Part shown: positions 7,388 to 15,899 of the stretch, one piece after another
How the letters are laid out: every line of letters begins with the position of its first letter
Position numbering within the stretch: the first letter of the stretch is position 1
Source: a virus
Length of the DNA stretch: 22,897 nucleotides
Reading direction: 5' to 3' (one strand)
Virus record (IMG/VR): IMGVR_UViG_3300012936_000185
Span: 1 to 22,897 of that record
Translations under genes and position numbers: made by a program
The notes under the pieces: model-generated
Database searches by the model: none
What the model was told of the DNA's origin: nothing
Seen by the model: only the letters and a program-made list of their open reading frames with translations

Positions 7388-10300
7388 TTGAGGTCAGGTA
7401 TTGGAAGCACCTCTACAACGGGTATAGTAACCTTTGTAAGTGTATCTGGTGAGATATCTGATATAAGTTCAGATGACATCTATACAATAAATGATGAAAA
7501 AGTTAGAGTCTTAAATGTAGACGAGAAGTCATCCAGATTAAGAGTTGAAAGAAACTATGATGGCACGGTTGGACTGGCACATAGTGCGTCTTCCTTTGTA
7601 TTTGAATCGCCAAGAAGATTATTTGTTAACGTTGGATATTCGGAAAAACTTGATCTGAAGGCAAACAAAAAGATTTACTTTAACCCAACAGAATCTATTG
7701 CAGCTGCTGGTTTCGGTGCAACTGACCTTGTAAGTGTGATCAACGTTGGTGTAGTTACTTTTGTTGGAATATCTTCAGCAATCACTGTAAGTATTTCTAA
7801 TCCAGGAACAGGAGTAACTGCAGTAACTCTGTCTGAGAAACAGATTTATCTTCCAAATCATGGATTAGAAACTAATGATAAACTGGTTTATACCCCTTCA
7901 GGTGGAGATTCTATAAAAGTATCTCTGGCACAAAGTGCCAGAACCGTAATTGATGGAAACACTGTAGTTGCAACTGACTATGTTGTTGGTATTAATACTT
8001 TTACACTCTCTAGTCAGCATATTTTATATGCTGCAAAGATAAGTGACGACATCATTGGTATTGCTACAAATCCTGTTGCCAAAGTTGATGGAACATTTGT
8101 TGGTATTGGTTCAACCAGCAGTGGGTTATTATTCTTTACTAATCTTGGTTCTGGACAAAAGCACAACTTTACAACTCAATATTCAAATACTATCAGCGGA
8201 TCAATCAATAGAAATGTTGTAACAGTTTCAACAGCATCTACTCATGCATTAGTTGCTAATGAATCTTTGAAGATTGATGTTTTATCTGGTGTTACTACAA
8301 CTCTGAAACTTTCTTATAATGAAGAAACGCGGAGAGTTCTTGGACCTAAAAAATCTTTTACAAGAGCAGAAGTTGATCTCTTAGATAATATTATCGAAAT
8401 TCCAAATCATGGATTCGTAACAGGACAAAAAGTAGTTTATGTGTCTGCACTGTCTTCTTCTGATAGAGTTATTTTAAAGGATACTGTTATTAGTGAGACA
8501 ACCATATTCCCATCACCATTAGAAGTTGAAAGACCATTTACACTGAGAGCAACTTCTACTGGCGTTATCATTGTTGACGCTGACGCTATTCCAAATAATA
8601 GTATATTCTATGTTACTGTTCTAGATTATAATAGGATTCAACTTGCAACTTCTTACCATAATGCAACCAAACCAACTCCAACCGTAGTTGATCTTATCTC
8701 CAATACTTTTGGTAGTGTTTCACCAGTTAACCCACCAATAGCATTAATCAAGAATCAAACGGTTGACTTTGATCTCTCTGATCCATCTCTTTCATACAAG
8801 AGAGGATCTATTGATTATCCTGCATTTGAGTTTAACTTGTATACTGATGCAAACTTCAAAAACAAGTTCTTCTCATCTACGCAAACAGATGTTTTTGAAG
8901 TTACATCTTCTGGTAAGATAGGAACATCTGGTGCTAAAATATCCATTTTAGTTTCAGATTATCTTCCTAAAAACTTATACTATAGATTAACACCAGTAGA
9001 TATAACAGAAACCCCAGAACCCTTTAGAGAGGTTCTTGTAGATGATGAAAATATTCCAAATAACAATGCAATAATCGTTACCTCTAGCGGTTATAGTGGA
9101 AATCACAGAATCACTGGAGTTACAACAGACACGATTCAATATAATGTATTACTGAAACCCGAGAAAGATTCTTATAATACTTCAGAGGCTGTAATGACTT
9201 ACAGCACTAACTCTAGAAGAGCTATTGGTCCAATCAATGATATTAATATTCGCAGTGGTGGTAAAAACTATGAGTTGCTTCCTGCGATAACAAGTGTTGG
9301 ATCTACTTGGGGTAGAGGTGCTATCTTAGAGGCAGAGTCCTCTAGTATTGGTAAAGTTGATCATTATTGTATTAATGACATTGGATTTGATTATCCATCA
9401 GATAATACTCTTAGACCTTCTATTAGTGTCCCTCAGATATTAAAACTTGAACCACTAGCAGCAATTGAAAAAATTGGTATTAGTTCTGTAGGTGTAGGAT
9501 ATGGTATTGCACCAGATCTTATTTTTATCGATGGTAATACTGGAAAAGTAGTTGATGTTGATCTCTCATATAAGTTGGGTGATAGTACAGTCACCATTAA
9601 TAAAAACAGCACAGAGATCTATAATATTACTCCAGTTATTATTCCAACAAATAACACTAACGGTGTTGGTATTAGTTCCATCACTTATGATAGTGGACAG
9701 AAAACTGTTGAGATTGTCTTAAAGACTGTTGGTTACAGCACTGCAAGTACATTCCCATTTGAAGTTGGTGATAAAATCTACGTAGAAAACGTCAGTGTTG
9801 GAGTTGGAAGCACTGGAAGAGGGTTTAACTCTGAAAAATACAACTATAAGTTATTCACTGTTACCGAGACTGATCCTAATATTGGCGGAGCAAATCCAAC
9901 CATCAAGTATAGTCTTGATGGAGATTTAACTGATGGAAGAGTTCCTGGAGTTTTTGACTCTAGCAACTCTGCTGGTAGAGTAATACCTCAAAAGTATTTC
10001 CCAATCTTTGCAGTCACTCTTAGGAAAAATACGTTTATCCAGGGAGAAATTGTACGTTCTGGTCTAAAAGAAGGTTTAGTTGAAAGTTGGAACTTTAGAG
10101 GAGATGATCTAAATGTAAGATTAACCTCAGATTCAACATTTAAGACTGGAGATATTGTAAGAGGGGAAACGAGTGGTTCTGTTGCTACGATTGAAAGCAA
10201 TAAAACTTATAAAGCATCATACGTTATTGGAGGAACCAGCATTGTAGAAAATGGTTTCTTAAAGGATACTGGAAGAGTCAACTTTGATCTCCAAAGACTG

Positions 10301-13300
10301 CATGATAATGATTACTACCAGTACTTCTCATATTCTGTTAAGTCTGAAGTTGATCTTGAGAAGTGGGATAATGCTGTAAGCTCTCTAGATCATACTGCGG
10401 GATTTAAGAAGTTCAGTGATCTACAACTGGTGTCTGCTGGTGCTACAACTGGTATTGCGACAGATCAAAATGACGGAGACTTCTTAGGTATTGCCAATAT
10501 TGATCAGTTAATTGATCTAAACTGTGTAAACGATTATGATTTAGCAACTGAAAACAATATCTTTATTAATGACGAGGTTCGTTCTGATGAGATTATCTTA
10601 AAAACAAGAGATCTCCAAGATTATTTTGAATCGATTGGTAATAGAGTCTTAATGATTGATGATATTAGTGATCAGTTTAATGACAGACCAAGACCTACAA
10701 GATTCTCAGTTATTGATGAGTTCCCACTCACAAGTTTCCGTGCTAGGAAGTATCTCCTTTTTGTTCGTGATAGAAGATTTACAGAAACTAGAGAAAACAT
10801 TTTTGTTTCAGTACTTCACGATGATCAGTTTGGTTATCTTAACCAATATGCAAGGGTTGAAACTGTCGAAGACATGGGTTACTTCGACTTTGATATTGTT
10901 AACGGTAATGGAAGACTTCTGTTCTTCCCAGAGAAGTTTAGATTTAACAACTTTGATGTAACTTTTGCTGCATATGGTCTGAAAGATGGTATCTCTGGAG
11001 TTGGCGACACATCTTTGGGAAATGTTTCTGAAATAAGAACAACAACTAAAGATGTTCCAACTGGTGTTGTAACTCCTATCGTCTCTATTGCAAATACCTA
11101 TAGAGCATCAAAACTTCTGATTGATATACAAACCGATGATCAACGCTATGAGTTTGATGAGTTTACCATTATTCATGATGGTAATGGATCTTGTGGAGAG
11201 ATTGATGCTATTGAATATGCACAGTTAACCTCACACTCCCGTGATGACGCAAGTAGCGTTGGTCTTGGAACTTACAGTGTTGTTTGTGGTGCTGCAACAA
11301 CTCAGTCATATCTTGTTGGTCTTAGCACTGCACTCTTCACATCTTTGGTTGGATTTGCTACTGCACCTAATGGAACAGGTATTGGCAATAACGGCGGATT
11401 TGCGATTGGAACACACCTCAAAGTATTTGGAGATACAGGAATTGGCACAGACAAGAGAGTTGCTATTACAACATCACTTGATGTACAAACTTTAGATACC
11501 TTTGTCTTAACTGGTCTTGCTGGTGATGATAATAATGGTGGCGAAGAACCAATGGATGCTGTTGGTAGAAATGAGTCTTTAGTGCTTAACTACAGTATTG
11601 ATGGCGGGACCACATTTATTGGTATCGGTACTATTATTGGACCAAATGATGTTACCGCTCCATTGAGAGAGTACTCTCTGACAATTCCTGTTGCTGCTAG
11701 AACATCATCTACAATATTCCAGATTGAGCAACCAACATCTAATGGATCTGCATTTGATGAATATGGTATCACTCATATTGGATTTAGAGATTCTTCAGGA
11801 ACTGATAATATTATTGTCAACTTCCACCCATTTGCAGGTGTTGCTGCAACAGTTGATATTCTTAGAGTCTCTATTGGAGACACTTCGGCAACAGGAGTTG
11901 GAACAACAACTCTCAATACTGCTATCATTGATTCCAACTATACCTCTATCGGATCTTCAAGTTCACCAATAGAAAATACAGTGGCAACGTATGATGCCAG
12001 AATCTATAATGGTGGATATTACATTGCTACTGTAGAAGATCTCACAAACGGTTACTCTCAGGTTTCTGAGTTAATGGTTGCCAACAATGATCAGTTTACC
12101 AACATCACTGAGTTTGGTGAACTGGTCACGATGGTCACTCTTGGTGAGTTTGGTATAAGAAGATCTGGCGATGAAGTTCAGATTACATTTGAACCAAATC
12201 CAGACGCTGATATGGAAGTCAGAATCTTCCAGAATGCAATGAGACTGGTAGATCCTCTAAATGGAGTAACTACTGTAGATCTCAATAATGGTACGATTCA
12301 AACAGGTGCTGGAGAATATTTTGGTACGGAAAATGATGTTAAGAGATCATTTGAACTCACTCATAGAAATCTCCCAATCTTTAGAAGAGTATTTGATCCA
12401 GGTGCAGTTGGTGTTGTAAGTATTACCGATAATACCTTTAGAATACCAGAAAACTTCTTTGTAACTGGCGAAGAAGTTACTTATACTGCTGCAGATAGAC
12501 TGATTCTACCAGAACCTGTTGGTATTGCTACCACTACTATTGCAGGTGTTTCTACAGATAAACTTCCATCAACAGTTTACATTGTCAAACTGAATGAACT
12601 TGATGTTCAAGTTGCTGCTAGTGCATCAGAAGCATTATCAGTACCACCCTCAGTCTTAGATATTACCTCTGTTGGTGTTGGAACTGTTCACAGATTTGAT
12701 GCACGCAAACAGAATACAAAAGGTTTGGTTGCTCTTGATACCATGATTCAATCGCCTATTGCAGGTTCTGCAATTACGATGAGTCTTGTAGAGACAGTTC
12801 AACCAACCACAGATCGTATTACACTCAGTGGTATAACCTCAGTTTTTGCTGGCGATCTTCTTAAGGTCAACAATGAAATCATGAGAGTTGCAACAGTTGG
12901 TGTTGGAACTACCAACGTCTTGATTGTTAATAGACCTTGGATGGGAACTGGACTGGGAACTCACCAAAGTGGAGATGGTATCACCAAGATTGTAGGTAAC
13001 TATAATATTCAGGATAACCAACTTCACTTTGCTGCAGCACCTTTCGGCGCATATCCTCTCAGCACAACCAGTGGACGTGTAGATGAAAGAGATTGGACTG
13101 GAGTCACTACACATAGTACCTTTAGCGGAAGAATTTTTACAAAAACTTCCGAAGAGGGTAGTAATATTGAACCATACGCTAACAATGTAATATTTGACGA
13201 TATCTCAACAGATTTCAATGGCATCACAACTTCCTTTAGATTAAAATCTGAAGGAAATGACGTTACAAACGTTGCTCAGGATAATGGTATTATTCTGGTC

Positions 13301-15874
13301 AGAGACATCTACCAAGGACCAAGAAGAGCAGATGATGTAGTTATTATTGGTGGTGATTATGAACTTGTTGAGGGTTCTGGAATAACCACTGCTATTTTCC
13401 AAGGAACTGATAATAATGTCAAGTATGACAACAATACAAACAACATCCCCAGAGGCGGTATAATAGTCTCTCTTGGATCAACAGAGTCTCGTGGGTATCA
13501 ACCCCTCATTGGTGCTGGAGCGACCGCCACAGTGTCTTCTGGGGCGATTACAGCGATCTCTATTGGTAACACTGGAGCTGGTTATAGAGAGTGGTATCAA
13601 ACTGAAATATTAGTCAGTGCTTACAATCCAGTAACAGGAACATCTTCAACTATTGGTGTTGCAACTGTATTTGATGGTCATGTTATTGGTACAAGACTGG
13701 ATTCTCCAGGAACTGGATATGCCAGCACCAATCCTCCAACAATATTACTTGATCATCCTTCAGGATATTCAAATATTCCACTGATATACTCTAATGATTA
13801 TCCTAATAATAGTGGAGTTGGTACAGGTTTAGTTGTTGATATAACTGTAGGACAAGGTTCTACGGTAGTCGATTTCAACATTGTTAACTATGGATTTGGA
13901 TATAAAGAAGGAGACATTCTCACTATTCCAAGAAGTGGTATTGGTAGTATACCTCGTGATTCTGGTATTGGTCATGTTGAGTTTACACTCACTGTACAAA
14001 AAACCTATAGAGATGAGTTCAGTGGATGGTCTCCTGGAAACTTCCAGAGATTTGACGATATAAGCACTCTCTTTAACGGATATAGAACTGCATTCCCATT
14101 AGTCTTTAATGGAGTTAGAACATCTATCCGTGCTAAGAAAGGATCTCAAATCGACGTACAAGCAGCATTACTTGTCTTTATCAATGATATTCTCCAGATC
14201 CCTGGAGAAGGTTATATCTTTGATGGTGGATCTACTATTACATTCACTGAGGCACCTATTGGATATGATGAATCTGCACCATATAATGGTGATCAAGTTA
14301 AGATCATGTTCTATAGAGGATCTAAGGATATTGATGTTGTTTTAGTAGATGTTCTTGAAACCATTAAGGTTGGCGATACTGTTGAACTATATGATGATCA
14401 TCCTGTATACGATGAGGATCCAAGACTTGTTGTAGATATTACAGCGACTGATACTTTAGAAACTAACGTTTATCCTGGTCCTGGAATCTCCACAGATCTT
14501 TCTTATGAGAGAGCATTACAGTGGTGCCGTCAAACCGAAGATAAGATTATCAATGATCAACCAGTAGCAAAAGATAGAGAAATCTATAAATCACTGGTAA
14601 ATCCAGCAGCTGCTATCTTGCAGGATGTTGGAGTTGGTGATACTACAATCTACGTTGAGAGTGTTAGGACATTCTTTGACAGCACCAAAGAAAATGCTCA
14701 AGGAAAGATTAAAAACTCTATTGAGATTATGTCTCAAGATGCAGTATGTGCCGCTGCTGCAACTGCTGTAGTTTCCGCTGCTGGTACTATCTCATCTATT
14801 GTTCTTACAGATCCAGTCACTGGACTTGGAACTACAGGTGCTGGTGGATCTGGATATTTAACTGCCCCAGATGTAACCATATCACTACCAACTGGAATAG
14901 GTATAACAGGTAAAGCAGAAGCAACCGCTAACATTAGCAATGGAATGGTGACTAGTTTCACCATTACTAATCCTGGTTATGGATATACATTTACCAATGT
15001 TCCTTTGGTAATGATATCAGAACCCAAACTTCATAAGGAAGAACTTCTCGGTAAGGGTTATAGTGGTGATTTTGGTATTATTGTTGGTGTTGCCACAACA
15101 TCAGTTGTTGGAACTGCAACTACTGGAGTTAAGGGTTTAATTCTTAATCTTGAGATCGAAGATGATTCTTTCCTCAGAGATCCTGCATATGTGGGAACTG
15201 CTATTAGCGAAACTAGAATTCAAGTTGGAGATTACTTTGCTATTAGTAACACCAACTTAGGTTTTGGAATGACTGCTCTTAGATATGCTGATGGATCTGT
15301 GATTAGTTATGGATCAACATTCTTTGATGGAATCTATCAAGTTGCTAATGCTGAATATGGATCAAGTCTTGCAGGGACTTTAATCGAAGAAACTCGCTAT
15401 GTCACTATTGACTTTGAAATGTTTGATAGTCCTGTTGTGGTCGGTCCAAATGACCCAGACGGAACTCTTATCACTGGCTCACCATTCACATTTAGTGTAA
15501 CAGAAACTATTGATAGTCCTGTAGAGATTTCTGCAACATCTACTGCAAGAATATTAAATGGAGTCACTCTTACAATTGATGATATTGCAAGAACTGCCCT
15601 TATTGTTAATGATTCTGCGAGAGCAATCATTGGTGACAGTGTTCCCTCTAGAATCACAGTTCGGGTTGAAGACTACAACGGACTTGTTCCACAACAATAT
15701 CCAGGTAGTTATAAAGGAAGATTCTATGGTGACTATAGTTGGGGTAAGATTGACATTACTCAAAGGACTTCAACTAGAGACTTTGTTGGATATTCTACAG
15801 AAGGTTATGTTGGTCTTTCATCTTCACCATTTATTAGAAGAAAGAATCCACTTAAGACAATCAACTATCTTTGA
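7388..15874 (+). CDS. giant gp7-like baseplate wedge protein, part after the internal TAA (5' limit uncertain)
   Basis: The first standard alternative start codon after the TAA is TTG at 7388, but the frame is open from 7301. Residues encoded by 7301-7387 complete a recurrent module, so TTG is probably not a natural start. From TTG the product would be 2,828 residues. Visible modules: HG-x-x-x-G at 7852, 8399 and 12442; an INDE-type module at 7478 with a copy near 12850; G-x-G-Y units near 9246, 9370, 9479, 13562, 13696, 13879, 14839 and 14962; YQYFSYSVKSEVD then DHTAGFKKF near 10316-10415; and FDDIS-T-x-F-N-G units near 13193 and 14051, the second followed by LLVFINDILQIPGEGY. Such beta-rich modules are common in phage tail and fibre proteins. 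It ends RRKNPLKTINYL at TGA 15872-15874. I read it as the C-terminal two thirds of the protein begun at 2840, an outer baseplate wedge component. Confidence 0.8.
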   Translation: MRSGIGSTSTTGIVTFVSVSGEISDISSDDIYTINDEKVRVLNVDEKSSRLRVERNYDGTVGLAHSASSFVFESPRRLFVNVGYSEKLDLKANKKIYFNPTESIAAAGFGATDLVSVINVGVVTFVGISSAITVSISNPGTGVTAVTLSEKQIYLPNHGLETNDKLVYTPSGGDSIKVSLAQSARTVIDGNTVVATDYVVGINTFTLSSQHILYAAKISDDIIGIATNPVAKVDGTFVGIGSTSSGLLFFTNLGSGQKHNFTTQYSNTISGSINRNVVTVSTASTHALVANESLKIDVLSGVTTTLKLSYNEETRRVLGPKKSFTRAEVDLLDNIIEIPNHGFVTGQKVVYVSALSSSDRVILKDTVISETTIFPSPLEVERPFTLRATSTGVIIVDADAIPNNSIFYVTVLDYNRIQLATSYHNATKPTPTVVDLISNTFGSVSPVNPPIALIKNQTVDFDLSDPSLSYKRGSIDYPAFEFNLYTDANFKNKFFSSTQTDVFEVTSSGKIGTSGAKISILVSDYLPKNLYYRLTPVDITETPEPFREVLVDDENIPNNNAIIVTSSGYSGNHRITGVTTDTIQYNVLLKPEKDSYNTSEAVMTYSTNSRRAIGPINDINIRSGGKNYELLPAITSVGSTWGRGAILEAESSSIGKVDHYCINDIGFDYPSDNTLRPSISVPQILKLEPLAAIEKIGISSVGVGYGIAPDLIFIDGNTGKVVDVDLSYKLGDSTVTINKNSTEIYNITPVIIPTNNTNGVGISSITYDSGQKTVEIVLKTVGYSTASTFPFEVGDKIYVENVSVGVGSTGRGFNSEKYNYKLFTVTETDPNIGGANPTIKYSLDGDLTDGRVPGVFDSSNSAGRVIPQKYFPIFAVTLRKNTFIQGEIVRSGLKEGLVESWNFRGDDLNVRLTSDSTFKTGDIVRGETSGSVATIESNKTYKASYVIGGTSIVENGFLKDTGRVNFDLQRLHDNDYYQYFSYSVKSEVDLEKWDNAVSSLDHTAGFKKFSDLQLVSAGATTGIATDQNDGDFLGIANIDQLIDLNCVNDYDLATENNIFINDEVRSDEIILKTRDLQDYFESIGNRVLMIDDISDQFNDRPRPTRFSVIDEFPLTSFRARKYLLFVRDRRFTETRENIFVSVLHDDQFGYLNQYARVETVEDMGYFDFDIVNGNGRLLFFPEKFRFNNFDVTFAAYGLKDGISGVGDTSLGNVSEIRTTTKDVPTGVVTPIVSIANTYRASKLLIDIQTDDQRYEFDEFTIIHDGNGSCGEIDAIEYAQLTSHSRDDASSVGLGTYSVVCGAATTQSYLVGLSTALFTSLVGFATAPNGTGIGNNGGFAIGTHLKVFGDTGIGTDKRVAITTSLDVQTLDTFVLTGLAGDDNNGGEEPMDAVGRNESLVLNYSIDGGTTFIGIGTIIGPNDVTAPLREYSLTIPVAARTSSTIFQIEQPTSNGSAFDEYGITHIGFRDSSGTDNIIVNFHPFAGVAATVDILRVSIGDTSATGVGTTTLNTAIIDSNYTSIGSSSSPIENTVATYDARIYNGGYYIATVEDLTNGYSQVSELMVANNDQFTNITEFGELVTMVTLGEFGIRRSGDEVQITFEPNPDADMEVRIFQNAMRLVDPLNGVTTVDLNNGTIQTGAGEYFGTENDVKRSFELTHRNLPIFRRVFDPGAVGVVSITDNTFRIPENFFVTGEEVTYTAADRLILPEPVGIATTTIAGVSTDKLPSTVYIVKLNELDVQVAASASEALSVPPSVLDITSVGVGTVHRFDARKQNTKGLVALDTMIQSPIAGSAITMSLVETVQPTTDRITLSGITSVFAGDLLKVNNEIMRVATVGVGTTNVLIVNRPWMGTGLGTHQSGDGITKIVGNYNIQDNQLHFAAAPFGAYPLSTTSGRVDERDWTGVTTHSTFSGRIFTKTSEEGSNIEPYANNVIFDDISTDFNGITTSFRLKSEGNDVTNVAQDNGIILVRDIYQGPRRADDVVIIGGDYELVEGSGITTAIFQGTDNNVKYDNNTNNIPRGGIIVSLGSTESRGYQPLIGAGATATVSSGAITAISIGNTGAGYREWYQTEILVSAYNPVTGTSSTIGVATVFDGHVIGTRLDSPGTGYASTNPPTILLDHPSGYSNIPLIYSNDYPNNSGVGTGLVVDITVGQGSTVVDFNIVNYGFGYKEGDILTIPRSGIGSIPRDSGIGHVEFTLTVQKTYRDEFSGWSPGNFQRFDDISTLFNGYRTAFPLVFNGVRTSIRAKKGSQIDVQAALLVFINDILQIPGEGYIFDGGSTITFTEAPIGYDESAPYNGDQVKIMFYRGSKDIDVVLVDVLETIKVGDTVELYDDHPVYDEDPRLVVDITATDTLETNVYPGPGISTDLSYERALQWCRQTEDKIINDQPVAKDREIYKSLVNPAAAILQDVGVGDTTIYVESVRTFFDSTKENAQGKIKNSIEIMSQDAVCAAAATAVVSAAGTISSIVLTDPVTGLGTTGAGGSGYLTAPDVTISLPTGIGITGKAEATANISNGMVTSFTITNPGYGYTFTNVPLVMISEPKLHKEELLGKGYSGDFGIIVGVATTSVVGTATTGVKGLILNLEIEDDSFLRDPAYVGTAISETRIQVGDYFAISNTNLGFGMTALRYADGSVISYGSTFFDGIYQVANAEYGSSLAGTLIEETRYVTIDFEMFDSPVVVGPNDPDGTLITGSPFTFSVTETIDSPVEISATSTARILNGVTLTIDDIARTALIVNDSARAIIGDSVPSRITVRVEDYNGLVPQQYPGSYKGRFYGDYSWGKIDITQRTSTRDFVGYSTEGYVGLSSSPFIRRKNPLKTINYL

Positions 15875-15880
15875 TAAATA
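15873..15880 (+). promoter_or_regulatory. T4-type late promoter box GATAAATA upstream of gp8
   Basis: GATAAATA fits NATAAATA exactly and overlaps the TGA of the preceding giant gene, as the box at 264-271 overlaps its upstream stop. It lies 19 bases before the gp8 ATG, giving a leader of roughly a dozen bases. A promoter here would let gp8 and the next gene be expressed independently of the 13-kb gene upstream. Confidence 0.6.
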
Positions 15881-15899
15881 AGTAAAAAACTCATAAGAA

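Noticed and set aside
7388-7390. TTG as a genuine start of a separate downstream gene
   Set aside because: No ribosome site precedes it, and it would discard 29 codons (7301-7387) that complete a conserved module. It is kept only as a nominal 5' limit.
11241-11972. Leu-rich + strand open frames (11241-11495 and 11691-11972) that look membrane-like
   Set aside because: They are out-of-frame readings of CTT/TTG-rich repeats in the giant gene; the hydrophobicity comes from the frame shift.
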